Origin: CAZDYP01 sp964509505
Lineage (GTDB): Bacteria; Chloroflexota; Anaerolineae; JACRMK01
DNA length: 45,365 nucleotides
Reading direction: 5' to 3'
Assembly (NCBI GenBank): GCA_964509505.1
Contig: CAZDYP010000016.1
Coordinates: 1 to 45,365 of the forward strand
The notes beneath the pieces are model-generated. The model was not told the origin of the DNA. It saw nothing but the letters and a program-made list of their open reading frames with translations, and made no database searches. Made by a program: the position numbers and the translations under genes. Shown piece by piece: positions 15,580 through 23,838 of this stretch (position 1 is the first letter of the stretch; each line of letters begins with the position of its first letter).

Positions 15580-16206
15580 ATGAGCAAACACCATCATCAC
15601 GATCATGACCATACCGAGCCGCCTTCGGATGTGGCGTTGCGCGTTAAGGCGCTCGAATCGTTACTGGTCGAGAAGGGCTTGGTTGATCCCGCGGCGATTG
15701 ACGCGCTCATAGATACCTACGAGCATCGCGTTGGACCCCGCAATGGGGCGAAGGTCGTCGCACGTGCGTGGAGTGATCCCGCGTTCAAGCAATGGCTATT
15801 GGAAGATGCAACCACAGCCATCGCCTCGATGGGCTACACAGGCACGCAGGGCGAACATCTCGTGGTCGTGGAGAATACCTCACAAGTTCACAATCTCGTC
15901 GTCTGTACACTGTGTTCTTGCTATCCATGGCCCGTGCTGGGTCTGCCGCCCGTCTGGTACAAATCGGCGCCCTATCGCGCGCGCGCCGTCGCCGACCCGC
16001 GCGGCGTGTTGAAAGAGTTCGGCACAGCGTTCGACGACGACATCGAAATCCGCGTGTGGGACTCGACTTCGGAAGTGCGCTATCTCGTGCTGCCCGAGCG
16101 CCCCGCAGGTACCGAAGGTTGGAGCGAAGCAGAGCTGGCAACGCTCGTGACCCGCAACGCGATGATTGGCGTCGAAAAGGCGAAAGCCCCCACTGGTCTA
16201 TCCTAA
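15580..16206 (+). CDS. nthA: Nitrile hydratase alpha subunit, cobalt type
   Basis: A 208-residue catalytic subunit that hydrates nitriles to amides. The metal-claw motif VCTLCSC (Cys109, Cys112, Ser113, Cys114) followed by YPWPVLGLPP is present; Thr after the first Cys marks the cobalt type (iron enzymes have Ser). The N-terminus is histidine/aspartate-rich (MSKHHHHDHDH), as in some homologues, and may help metal handling. ATG 15580 follows GAGGAGG. The beta and accessory genes follow in order nthA-nthB-accessory, a common arrangement for the cobalt class. A perfect palindrome starts within the stop codon and fills the nthA-nthB gap. Confidence 0.96.
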   Translation: MSKHHHHDHDHTEPPSDVALRVKALESLLVEKGLVDPAAIDALIDTYEHRVGPRNGAKVVARAWSDPAFKQWLLEDATTAIASMGYTGTQGEHLVVVENTSQVHNLVVCTLCSCYPWPVLGLPPVWYKSAPYRARAVADPRGVLKEFGTAFDDDIEIRVWDSTSEVRYLVLPERPAGTEGWSEAELATLVTRNAMIGVEKAKAPTGLS

Positions 16207-16237
16207 ACCTCACAGGTTTTGGAAACCTGTGAGGTTT
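16205..16237. repeat. AACCTCACAGGTT palindrome between nthA and nthB
   Basis: Arms 16205-16219 and 16223-16237 are perfectly complementary (15 bp, loop TGG), and each arm is itself near-palindromic. It begins inside the nthA stop codon and ends eight bases before the nthB ribosome site, so it will fold in the mRNA between the two subunit genes. Confidence 0.85.
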
Positions 16238-16256
16238 TAGACATTAGGAGAATGTG

Positions 16257-16925
16257 ATGAACGGCGCACATGATTTAGGAGGTATGCACGGCTTTGGCCC
16301 AATCAATCCAGAACCCGAAGCAACGGAACCTGTCTTCCATGCCGAGTGGGAAAAGCGCATGTTCGGTTTGACCATGGCGGCGGGCGCATTAGGGAAATGG
16401 AATTTAGATATGTCACGTCATGCCCGCGAACGCCAACATCCCATCGAGTATCTGCGGCATACCTATTACGAAAACTGGTTGGCGGGACTGGAAACGCTGC
16501 TCGTGGAAAAGAGGCTCATCACCGCCGAGGAATTGGCAAGCGGCAAGGCGACGCGCCCCACAGACGAAGCGACCCAAGCGCGTGTCCTCAAAGCCGAGCA
16601 AGTGTCCGAGCGCATGGCGAAAGGGAGACCTGCTGCCATACCGCTTGATGCACCGCCCCGCTTCAAACTCGGCGACCATGTGCGCGCCATCAATCGTCAT
16701 CCCACAGGACACACACGGGAGCCGCGTTACGTGCGCGGTTGCGTCGGCGTAATTCACGGGCATCACGGCGCGCATATCTTTCCTGACCGCAGCGCGGAAG
16801 AGGTGCGAGAGGGTCAGCATCTTTATAGCGTGCGCTTCGAGGCAGCGGCATTGTGGGGCGAAAGCGCGTCTGGTAAGAGCGCCGTCTATGTTGACCTGTG
16901 GGAAGATTATTTGGAGCCTGTATGA
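16257..16925 (+). CDS. nthB: Nitrile hydratase beta subunit
   Basis: A 222-residue subunit. It opens with the family signature MNGAHDLGGMHGFGPI, has the helical EWEKRMFGLTMA segment and ends with the SH3-like barrel (FKLGDHVRAINRHPTGHTREPRYVRG through VDLWEDYLEP) typical of nitrile hydratase beta chains. The ATG at 16257 lies six bases after TAGGAG; a GTG at 16254 is in frame. It pairs with NthA to form the active dimer. Its stop overlaps the accessory gene start by four bases (ATGA), indicating translational coupling. Confidence 0.95.
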   Translation: MNGAHDLGGMHGFGPINPEPEATEPVFHAEWEKRMFGLTMAAGALGKWNLDMSRHARERQHPIEYLRHTYYENWLAGLETLLVEKRLITAEELASGKATRPTDEATQARVLKAEQVSERMAKGRPAAIPLDAPPRFKLGDHVRAINRHPTGHTREPRYVRGCVGVIHGHHGAHIFPDRSAEEVREGQHLYSVRFEAAALWGESASGKSAVYVDLWEDYLEPV

Positions 16926-17311
16926 CAAAAGATACCGCTACAACCATCACCGATCTTCCATCGTTGCCGCGCGACCAGGAAGGTCTGGTCTTCAACGAAC
17001 CGTGGGAAGCGCAAGCGTTTGCGTTGGCTGTGCGTCTATCGGAGATGGGCTACTTCACTTGGACTGAATGGGCAGAGACGTTGAGTCAAGAGATCAAAGC
17101 TGCGCAAGCGCGAGGCGACCCCGACCTCGGCAACACCTACTATCAGCATTGGCTCAACGCTTTGGAACGGCTCTGCGCCGCCAAGAATCTGGTTGGCTAC
17201 GGGGATATGAGTCAGCGCAAAGAGGAGTGGCGACGCGCTTACTTGAACACACCGCACGGCAAACCGATTGAATTGGCGGCAGCGTTTAAGCCTGACCAGC
17301 AGGGAGGCTGA
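16922..17311 (+). CDS. Nitrile hydratase accessory protein (activator/metallochaperone)
   Basis: A 129-residue homologue of the small cobalt nitrile hydratase activators, which resemble the N-terminal half of the beta subunit: FNEPWEAQAFALAVRLSEMGYFTWTEWAETL and YYQHWLNALERL match the beta chain's equivalent segments. In studied enzymes this protein binds apo-alpha and inserts cobalt by exchanging with beta (self-subunit swapping). The ATG overlaps the nthB stop. The stop codon lies in the loop of a seven-base-pair hairpin (17301-17318). Confidence 0.9.
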   Translation: MTKDTATTITDLPSLPRDQEGLVFNEPWEAQAFALAVRLSEMGYFTWTEWAETLSQEIKAAQARGDPDLGNTYYQHWLNALERLCAAKNLVGYGDMSQRKEEWRRAYLNTPHGKPIELAAAFKPDQQGG

Positions 17312-17318
17312 CCTCCCT
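17301..17318 (+). terminator. Short hairpin at the end of the nitrile hydratase operon
   Basis: AGGGAGG (17301-17307), loop CTGA, CCTCCCT (17312-17318). The stop codon lies in the loop. There is no T-tract, so termination is uncertain. Confidence 0.4.
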
Positions 17319-17555
17319 TACACCTGTTCAAGCAGTTGTTGGGACGTTGTTCCATAAGCCGCTCGCCATTTGATTTGGCCTCATCATTCGTTTAGAACGC
17401 CGCTGTCTGGGTGGGGACGAAGCGATCGTTGTTTCTGTCCAGAGAGTGGACTTCGCCTACGTTCTTCCGAGCAGTGCAGCCGACGCGCTCCGCAAGTGGC
17501 TGACGCCCTCGTTAGACACTAGCACAATTCATTACAACCACTGAAAGGATTCCAC

Positions 17556-18212
17556 ATGGCACGCCCTCAGCCTCAGGGCTTTCTCGCCGTCCCGCCCATT
17601 GGCAAGGGACCGGGTGTATTGGTCCTTCATGCCTGGTGGGGATTGAACGACACCATGAAGGCTGTCTGCATGCGACTGGCTGAATCCGGCTTCATCGCCT
17701 TCGCCCCAGATCTCTATCACGGCAAGGTCGCAGACACCATTGCCGATGCGGAAACCCTTGGCAAAGCACTCGACGCCAACCACCTCCAAGCCAAAGCCGA
17801 GATCGTGGAGGCAACCCTGTTTCTCAACGACCGGGTTGGACAAGCCGATAGCGGACTGGCCGTGATTGGCTTCTCGCTGGGCGCCTATTATGCGCTGGAC
17901 CTCGCTGCCGCCGCTCCCGAACACATCCGTTCCGTCGTCATCTTTTACGGGACCGGGGTTGATGACCATCGCAACTCAAGAGCCGCCTACCTCGGTCACT
18001 TTGCGGAGAACGATGAGTTTGAGCCGCAAGCCAACGTTGACAACTTGGAGGAATCGCTCAGACGTGCTGGTCGCCCGGTGACGTTCTATCGTTACAGTGG
18101 CACAGGACACTGGTTCTTTGAACCTGACCGCTCGCAGGCATACAACCCAGCGGCCGCGAGCCTGGCATGGGATCGAACCCTAGCCTTCCTAAAGCGTTCC
18201 CCCACCTTGTGA
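17556..18212 (+). CDS. Dienelactone hydrolase family alpha/beta hydrolase
   Basis: A 218-residue hydrolase. It has GVLVLHAWWGLNDTMKAV near the oxyanion region, nucleophile motif GFSLGA with Ser107 in place of the classical Cys, acidic Asp153 (FAENDEF) and His185 (GTGHWF), so a Ser-Asp-His triad is likely. Substrate cannot be deduced; true dienelactone hydrolase activity would be expected only with other chlorocatechol genes, which are absent. AAAGGA precedes the ATG. Base and codon usage look less rich in GCG/CGC than the neighbours, and the gene is followed by a DinB remnant, which suggests an acquired segment. Confidence 0.88.
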   Translation: MARPQPQGFLAVPPIGKGPGVLVLHAWWGLNDTMKAVCMRLAESGFIAFAPDLYHGKVADTIADAETLGKALDANHLQAKAEIVEATLFLNDRVGQADSGLAVIGFSLGAYYALDLAAAAPEHIRSVVIFYGTGVDDHRNSRAAYLGHFAENDEFEPQANVDNLEESLRRAGRPVTFYRYSGTGHWFFEPDRSQAYNPAAASLAWDRTLAFLKRSPTL

Positions 18213-18248
18213 GTCCAACCAATAGCCACTAATGCAAGTCGTTGGGTT

Positions 18249-18458
18249 GTGCGAATGGAGACATCTGCCAGGCAGCGCGCCGGGCTATTGACTATCTTGA
18301 AACCGTTGCCGCCCGAAGACTGGTCGCGTGTGGCGACCGTGACGGGGGCGGGAAAGCCGCTCGTACGGACCGTGCTGTCTTATGCGCAGTGGCTGGCTCG
18401 TCATGAACGACCGCACGTCAAACAGATTGAACGCATCGTGTTCACGATGCAGAAGTAA
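18249..18458 (+). pseudogene. C-terminal remnant of a DinB-family protein
   Basis: Only about 69 codons remain. The stretch METSARQRAGLLTILKPL, then PEDWSRV, then WLARHERPHVKQIERIV matches the last two helices of DinB/YfiT-like metal-dependent proteins (typical length about 150-170), including the conserved HExxH-like HERPH. The N-terminal metal-binding helices are missing and the preceding DNA belongs to the hydrolase gene. GTG 18249 can open the frame but has no ribosome site, so I treat it as a broken gene. Confidence 0.6.
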
Positions 18459-18537
18459 GTTATGCCATGAATGCAAATGCTTTCGCCATTTCTACGATTA
18501 TCACTTCGCCGAAAACCGCAAGGCAATGAGGACAACC

Positions 18538-19551
18538 ATGGAACTGATTTCGATCGTTGACTGCGCCCTGTGTGTGGCGCTGCTGCCTGATCAGCACGTG
18601 CAGGATTGGGAACTGCCCTTACCAGAGACGTGGGGACGCCTCGAGACAATCCTCGTCAGGCGAGGCTGGGAAAAGCGCTGGTACCCGCCTCCGGCTCCCG
18701 ATGTTCTCGACTTCGAGGAAATTCGCGTTTGTCGCGCCTGTGGCACTCACTATCACTACCGTCAAGTTTACGACTCCCATTCCGGCGAGCCGCGCGCCCC
18801 GGAGACAGATTGGTACCTGTCGCGGCTCACGCCGACTGGCGCGCGTGCCTACTACATTGATCATACGAATCTCAATGGGGTGGTGGAACACTTGGACGGC
18901 GGCTGGCTCGTTCAGCACTACCAGACCATCATCGAGCTGCTGCGCCGCGATTTCCTGCGCACGCCAGACTTGCAGCTCAAGGGATATATGGTCGGTTCAC
19001 TGTACGAACACTACGTGAGCAACCAGGACTGGGAGGGTCTCAGGTCCACTCTCATCGATTGTCCCGATCCGGGGGTTGGTGTGTACGTGGCGAGCATGAT
19101 CTTTTTTCAAACCGATCCCGAGCATTGGGGTCGCCGATTGTCCTCGACTTGGACATTGGGGGACAAGGTGCGCGCGATCCTCCGAGCCGAGCCAGCGCGC
19201 GAGCGGCTTCTGGTCACTGTCCTCGCACAAGGCCTTTCAGCACAGGGTCAGATGCAGCGCTTTCACTACACGCTCGTGGCCAGGCATGAGCCGGTTGCCG
19301 TGGCTGTCGAGGCGATGAAGACCCTTCGAACTTATGTGCCTCGGAATAGTCTTGCTCCTGCCATTCCGTCGTTGACAGCAGAACTCCAGCGATCTGGCTC
19401 AACGAGCTGGTGGCGGGAGGGGGCGCGTGACCTCTTGATCAAGTACGTCGGCGCTACCCGTAAGAGGGCAAAAGAGGTTCTTAAGGCGCTTGTCGGTGAC
19501 AGCCAGGAAGCGCTCGCCGTTCGCACACACTGTCAGACGCTGTTGGGGTAG
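18538..19551 (+). CDS. Protein of unknown function with N-terminal cysteine pairs and helical repeats
   Basis: A 337-residue protein from ATG 18538, which has GAGG six bases upstream; ATG 18526 is possible, while the 52-codon open extension to 18382 overlaps the DinB remnant in another frame. DCALC near the start and CRAC around residue 62 could bind zinc. From about residue 150 to the end the sequence is helical with HEAT-like spacing (VARHEPVAVAVEAMKTLRTYVPRNSLAPAIPSL). No known domain is recognised. It has its own codon style like the preceding hydrolase and lies tail-to-tail with the acyl-CoA dehydrogenase operon. Confidence 0.65.
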   Translation: MELISIVDCALCVALLPDQHVQDWELPLPETWGRLETILVRRGWEKRWYPPPAPDVLDFEEIRVCRACGTHYHYRQVYDSHSGEPRAPETDWYLSRLTPTGARAYYIDHTNLNGVVEHLDGGWLVQHYQTIIELLRRDFLRTPDLQLKGYMVGSLYEHYVSNQDWEGLRSTLIDCPDPGVGVYVASMIFFQTDPEHWGRRLSSTWTLGDKVRAILRAEPARERLLVTVLAQGLSAQGQMQRFHYTLVARHEPVAVAVEAMKTLRTYVPRNSLAPAIPSLTAELQRSGSTSWWREGARDLLIKYVGATRKRAKEVLKALVGDSQEALAVRTHCQTLLG

Positions 19552-19591
19552 GCGCTCCGCTCCAGATGAGCAACCTTGCAGGTCTGTTTCT

Positions 19592-20857
19592 TTAGCGCAA
19601 TTGGCTTGATGAATAACCTAAGATACGCCGCGCGATAATCAAGCTTTGGATTTGCGACGTTCCCTCGTAAATCTCCGAAATTTTCGCATCTCGCATCCAC
19701 TTCTCCACTAACAGTTTGGTCGAGTAGCCAAGCGGTCCCAACCATTCAACCGCCTTCTGTGTGATGTATGTTACCGCTTTGCCCGCCTTCAATTTGCACA
19801 TGGCGGCTTCAGCGCTGTTCGTGATGCGATAATCGCTCATCCACGCTGCCCGTTGCACCAACAACCACGCCTCTTTGAGCTGTGCCTCACATTCGAGTAC
19901 GTCGCGCTCCCACGCGGTCAGTTGATGCTTCGGCTTGGCGTAAGAAACTTCCATCCCTTGCTTCGCCAATTCTTCTTTGAGACATTCCAGCGCCGCGCGC
20001 GCCACACCCACCGCCGACGCTGCCACCGCCGGCCGCGTCGCGTCAAACGTTTGCAGCACGCCTTTGTACCCTTCGGTCGTCTGCTTCTCCGCCACTTCGG
20101 GCGAACCGAGAATGTTCTCGTATGGAATACGGCAATCTTGAAAGACGAGCGTCGCCGTATCGCTGGAACGAATGCCCAACTTCTTTTCGAGCTTGGCGAC
20201 CTTGAAGCCCGGCGTGCCCGCCTCGACGACGAATGACTTGATGCCCGCGCGTCCCGCATTCGGATCCACCGTCGCCCACACCACGACGAAGCCTTTGGAT
20301 TTTTCGCCCGCCATCCAACCCGATGTGCAGAAAATCTTCTCGCCATTCAAGACCCACTCGTTGGTGTTCTTGTCAAGCGCCGCGCGCGTCTTGATGGCGG
20401 AGGTGTCCGAGCCCGCGCCGGGTTCGGTGATCGCCATCGCGCCCCACTTCGGCTCACCTTCGGTGAAGCGCTTGAGGAAGCGTTCCTTCTGTTCGGGTGT
20501 GCCTGCTGCTTCAATCGCCGCGCCACCCAAGCCTGCATTCGGCACCGACAAATACAAACCGACATCGCCCCACGCCATCATCTCAATCGTGTGAACGAGC
20601 GTCATACTGCCCATCGGTGGACGCTTGGGCTTGTTTTCACCATCGCCCTCTTGGCTACGGCGCCGATTGCGCTCAGAGCCCGTAAGGTTTTGCGCCCTCA
20701 TATTCTCCCACAGCATCGTGTAGAGCTCCATCGGCTTCGCGTGTTCGTCCTCGCGCTCATCGTACTCGCGTGAAATCGGACGGAACATACCTTCCGCCAC
20801 CATCTTCATCATGCCGAGTTGGACTTGCAGCGGTTCGGGAATCTCAAAGTCAATCAT
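19592..20857 (-). CDS. Acyl-CoA dehydrogenase
   Basis: A 421-residue flavoenzyme for the first step of acyl-CoA beta-oxidation. Visible: the AITEPGAGSDTSAIKTRA segment of the FAD/substrate site, the middle beta domain (VLNGEKIFCTSGWMA) and the C-terminal EIYEGTSQIQ motif, whose Glu is the usual catalytic base in this class. It has an insertion-like charged stretch near residues 60-80 (SERNRRRSQEGDGENKPKRPP). GAGGATGT precedes the ATG. It is the last gene of a minus-strand set with an enoyl-CoA hydratase and a second acyl-CoA dehydrogenase, so the operon probably degrades a fatty or branched acyl-CoA. Confidence 0.95.
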   Translation of the reverse strand: MIDFEIPEPLQVQLGMMKMVAEGMFRPISREYDEREDEHAKPMELYTMLWENMRAQNLTGSERNRRRSQEGDGENKPKRPPMGSMTLVHTIEMMAWGDVGLYLSVPNAGLGGAAIEAAGTPEQKERFLKRFTEGEPKWGAMAITEPGAGSDTSAIKTRAALDKNTNEWVLNGEKIFCTSGWMAGEKSKGFVVVWATVDPNAGRAGIKSFVVEAGTPGFKVAKLEKKLGIRSSDTATLVFQDCRIPYENILGSPEVAEKQTTEGYKGVLQTFDATRPAVAASAVGVARAALECLKEELAKQGMEVSYAKPKHQLTAWERDVLECEAQLKEAWLLVQRAAWMSDYRITNSAEAAMCKLKAGKAVTYITQKAVEWLGPLGYSTKLLVEKWMRDAKISEIYEGTSQIQSLIIARRILGYSSSQLR

Positions 20858-20940
20858 ACATCCTCATTTTTGATTTGCGATTTCTGATCTTTGAGTTGAG
20901 CTCGCAAATCAAAAATCGCAAATCAAAAATCTGAAATGAA

Positions 20941-21585
20941 TTAGTCCATGCCCTCTTTATGAAAATCAGGCTCGCGCTTTTCGAGGAACGATTGCGTCGC
21001 TTCCTTGAACGTTGGGCGTGTCATCGCTTCACGGAAGGTGGTCGTCTCACGCTCGCGCGCTTTATCAAAGCAATTGTCATGCACCGTCGCCCACAACAAC
21101 CGCTTCACGTCGTACAACCCCTGCGTCGGATTGAATGCGATTTCGGCGGCGAGCTTCACCGCTTCGTCAATCAGTTGATCGTGTGGATAAACGTGGGTGA
21201 CGAGCCCCAAGTCCAAACATTCTTGCGCGCCATATAAGCGCGCGGTCAGCATCATCTCCATCGCCTTACCCCAGCCGACAATCTTCGGCAGCATCACCGA
21301 CGAACCGAGTTCAGGCGTCACGCCCGCGCGTAAGAACCGCGCCGATAGCCGCGCCTTGTCCGATGCAACGCGCACATCGCAAATGAGCGTCATCGTCAAG
21401 CCCCAACCGACGGCGGCGCCATTGATGGCGGCGATGATGGGCTTCGCGGTCGAGGCAATTTCAATCCAGCTCTCGAAGCTGACGGCGCGTTGGCCGCCAT
21501 TGCTGCTGGTGCCCGGTCCCGAGCCTTGCGCCCAACCGCTGACGTCCGCGCCCGCGCAAAACGCTTTGCCCGCGCCGGTCACAAT
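20941..21585 (-). CDS. Enoyl-CoA hydratase/isomerase family protein (5' end lost in assembly gap)
   Basis: About 214 residues of a crotonase are present. The reading frame runs into the N-run at 21586, so the first 50 or so residues are missing. Visible: GAGKAFCAGADV (first oxyanion-hole strand), KPIIAAINGAAVGWGLTMTLICDVRVAS (second oxyanion-hole Gly pair), and the ARFLRAGVTPELGSSVMLP helix with a Glu where hydratases carry a catalytic acid. The spacer downstream, toward the acyl-CoA dehydrogenase, holds TTTTTGATTTGCGATTT word repeats. Confidence 0.9.
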   Translation of the reverse strand: MVTGAGKAFCAGADVSGWAQGSGPGTSSNGGQRAVSFESWIEIASTAKPIIAAINGAAVGWGLTMTLICDVRVASDKARLSARFLRAGVTPELGSSVMLPKIVGWGKAMEMMLTARLYGAQECLDLGLVTHVYPHDQLIDEAVKLAAEIAFNPTQGLYDVKRLLWATVHDNCFDKARERETTTFREAMTRPTFKEATQSFLEKREPDFHKEGMD

Positions 21586-21685
21586 NNNNNNNNNNNNNNN
21601 NNNNNNNNNNNNNNNNNNNNNNNNNNNNNNNNNNNNNNNNNNNNNNNNNNNNNNNNNNNNNNNNNNNNNNNNNNNNNNNNNNNNN
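21586..21685. other. Assembly gap (100 N)
   Basis: Exactly 100 N, so the real distance is unknown. The gap hides the start of the enoyl-CoA hydratase gene and the spacing to the upstream acyl-CoA dehydrogenase, whose stop at 21689-21691 lies four bases beyond it. Confidence 0.95.
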
Positions 21686-21688
21686 TTC

Positions 21689-22780
21689 TTACACCGTCGC
21701 CATCCCCTCCATCGTCACAAACCCGCGCGCGTTGCGCAACCACATTTCCACGGGATGGTCGCGGATGTAGCCATGCCCGCCGAGAATCTGCACACCGTTA
21801 TCGGTAACTTTGAGTGACATGTCATCCGCCGTCATTTTTGCGAGATAGCATTCCCTCGTCGCATCTTGCCCCTTGTCCAACTTCCACGCCGCTTCCCACA
21901 CCAGCAAACGCACACCGTCAATCTCCATCGCCATCTCCGCGAGCATGAACGCAATCGCTTGGCGCGTCGCAATGGGCGCGCCAAACGTCTCGCGTTGTTT
22001 CGCATATTCGCGCGCATACTCATACGACGCTTTCGCCACGCCGACCGCCATTGCCGCCAGACCCACTTTGGAGTAATTGAGAATTTTGGTGAGGTCGCAG
22101 CCCGCATCGCCGCCGAGCTTGTTCGCCTTCGGCACGCGCACGGTGTCGAGCGTGAGTTCGTACGTCGGCAATGCGCGCAAGCCCATGTTGCTCTCACGTG
22201 CGCCGATGGTCAAGCCCGGCGCGCCGCGTGTGACGATGAACGCTTGCGTCACGCCGTTCTCGACAGCATAGACGAGCATCAAGTCAGCATCGTCGGCAAT
22301 AGGCGCGTAACACTTCTGGCCATTCAATACGTAATTGTCACCGTCGAGTTGCGCAGTCGTCTGCAAGTTGCGTGGGTCGAATTGGATGCGCGGCTCGATG
22401 AGCGCAGCGGTAGCGGGGAAAAATTTGTCGGCGGCGAAGAGTGGCAGATATTTCTGTCGCTGTTCTTCATTACCACAGTGGAGAATCGGAAAGGCGACGA
22501 GCGCAGGCGCAAGAATGTTGAGCGTCGCCGACAAGTCGCCATACGCCAATGACTCAGCCGCCAATACGCCATTCAAGGCGGAATGATTGCCAAAGCCACC
22601 ATACACATCGGGGATGTTACTCGGCACGAGCGCGAGCCCCCAGCCTGTCTCGATAAGGTTCGCGGGCAATTGACGCGACTCGTCCGCGTCGCGCGCCGCT
22701 TTGCGGAGTTCGTTGGTCGCAAATTTGGTCGTGCTATCAACCAGTAATTTTTGTTCTTCGGTCAGGTCAAACGAAATCAT
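21689..22780 (-). CDS. Acyl-CoA dehydrogenase
   Basis: A 363-residue acyl-CoA dehydrogenase with all three domains: the N-terminal helical domain starting MISFDLTEEQKLLVDSTTKF, a middle beta domain (NYVLNGQKCYAPIADDADLMLV), and the C-terminal helical domain (YAKQRETFGAPIATRQAIAFMLAEM, then QILGGHGYIRDHPVEMWLRNAR). The GYIRDHPVEMWLRNAR region follows the short-chain/long-chain pattern, but the usual Glu position near GYIRD(Y/F)P needs structure-based alignment. It probably heads the operon with the enoyl-CoA hydratase and second dehydrogenase, as a hairpin separates it from the gene upstream. Confidence 0.95.
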   Translation of the reverse strand: MISFDLTEEQKLLVDSTTKFATNELRKAARDADESRQLPANLIETGWGLALVPSNIPDVYGGFGNHSALNGVLAAESLAYGDLSATLNILAPALVAFPILHCGNEEQRQKYLPLFAADKFFPATAALIEPRIQFDPRNLQTTAQLDGDNYVLNGQKCYAPIADDADLMLVYAVENGVTQAFIVTRGAPGLTIGARESNMGLRALPTYELTLDTVRVPKANKLGGDAGCDLTKILNYSKVGLAAMAVGVAKASYEYAREYAKQRETFGAPIATRQAIAFMLAEMAMEIDGVRLLVWEAAWKLDKGQDATRECYLAKMTADDMSLKVTDNGVQILGGHGYIRDHPVEMWLRNARGFVTMEGMATV

Positions 22781-22796
22781 ATTGCCTCAATGAAAA

Positions 22797-22831
22797 TAAA
22801 ATACGCCACATGGATTGCGTGACGTATTTTA
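22797..22831 (-). terminator. Terminator of the metallophosphoesterase gene
   Basis: TAAAATACGCCAC (22797-22809) pairs with GTGACGTATTTTA (22819-22831), one mismatch. Read on the minus strand it is followed by TTTTATTTTCATT. It lies 51 bp downstream of the phosphoesterase stop and 17 bp upstream of the acyl-CoA dehydrogenase start. Confidence 0.7.
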
Positions 22832-22881
22832 CATGACCCCTCATCAATCATCAATTACTAATGACCAATTACTGCTGACCT

Positions 22882-23562
22882 TTAATACTTCGCGTTCTCA
22901 AACAGCTGCGCGTAGCGCTCCGCGCGCGGCATCCCGCATGTTTGGAAATCTTGCAGCAGCTTAGCCACGTCATACGGCACGCGCCGATGCGACAAGCGCC
23001 ATTGCCCATCGCGCCACTCAGCGATGCCATACGCGGCGCGTTGGTCGCCGTCGCGTGGAAAGCCTGCACTGGCGATGTCGAACAGCGTGAGGTTGTCCAC
23101 CTTGCGAATGTAGGGGATGTGAATGTGACCGAAAGCCAAGACGTCCACGTTGAGGTGTGAGACCAGATTACGCACATCGCTTTCGGGTGTATCGGGGCGC
23201 AGCGCATCGTCCACATTCTTCGGATTGGCGTGAACAATCATCAGCTCGTGTCCTGCTGCGGGTTGCACGCTATATGCGAAGGGCAAGCGAGCGAGATAAT
23301 CAAGGCGCTCCTGCCCAATTTGCTCGCGCGCCCACACGCCCATCGGCTCGCTCTGGACGATCATGAGGTCGGTGTTGCCGACGATGATAGGAATGTTGAG
23401 CGCGCGCAGACAATCAATCGTCTCGGCGGGGCGCGGTCCCATCAGCGCCAGATCGCCCGCCATGATGGTGAGATCGAATGCGCCCTGGTGTTTCATGTCA
23501 GCCAGCACGGCTTCGAGGGCAACGAGGTTGCCGTGGGTGTCGGAGAAGAGGCAGATACGCAT
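22882..23562 (-). CDS. Metallophosphoesterase (YfcE/MJ0936-like)
   Basis: A 226-residue calcineurin-like phosphoesterase. Metal-ligand motifs appear in order: SDTHGN at the N-terminus, GDLAL, GNTD, VHANPKN and GHIHIPYI. The start MRICLFSDTHGN matches the family exactly; the open frame continues 63 codons upstream but consists of repeat-derived sequence. No clear ribosome site precedes ATG 23560-23562. Family members hydrolyse phosphodiesters or diadenosine tetraphosphate; the substrate here is unknown. Confidence 0.92.
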   Translation of the reverse strand: MRICLFSDTHGNLVALEAVLADMKHQGAFDLTIMAGDLALMGPRPAETIDCLRALNIPIIVGNTDLMIVQSEPMGVWAREQIGQERLDYLARLPFAYSVQPAAGHELMIVHANPKNVDDALRPDTPESDVRNLVSHLNVDVLAFGHIHIPYIRKVDNLTLFDIASAGFPRDGDQRAAYGIAEWRDGQWRLSHRRVPYDVAKLLQDFQTCGMPRAERYAQLFENAKY

Positions 23563-23702
23563 AAGCAAAGATTGAAGATTAAAGATTAGGAGATTACGAG
23601 ACTGCGAATCGCAAATGGCGAATGGCAATTTACGAAACTTGGTTAGTGCAGTTCGCGTGACCACTTGGTTGCGCTGATTCGCTAACTCATTCCATCTTTT
23701 CT

Positions 23703-23792
23703 CACGCAAAGGCACAAAGACACGCAAAGCACGCAATGGTTCAAAAACCACTTAGAAAAAAGAAAGTCTTGCGTTCTTTGCGTCTTTGCGTG
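23703..23792. repeat. Long imperfect palindrome of CACGCAAAG words
   Basis: CACGCAAAGGCACAAAGACA... (from 23703) faces ...GCGTTCTTTGCGTCTTTGCG (to 23792). The arms are about 24 bp with a few mismatches, and the centre holds GGTTCAAAAACC. Similar CACAAAGA/TCTTTGTG words recur at 35825-35840 and 36000-36025, so this is a dispersed family. Confidence 0.7.
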
Positions 23793-23838
23793 GGGATTGC
23801 TTTTCACTCCCGAACGGTTACCAATTCGCCATTCGCTA

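Noticed and set aside
17385..17544. Open frame fragment (LERRCLGGDEAIVVSVQRVDF...) before the dienelactone hydrolase
   Set aside because: It reads like protein but has no start codon, is under 55 codons and matches no known family; at most an eroded gene end.
17470..18247. Possible integron cassette around the dienelactone hydrolase (GTTAGAC near 17510, GTCCAAC...GTTGGGT at 18213-18247)
   Set aside because: The downstream pair is only 35 bp apart, too short for attC, and the upstream copy has no matching left half. Ends match the consensus but the fold does not.
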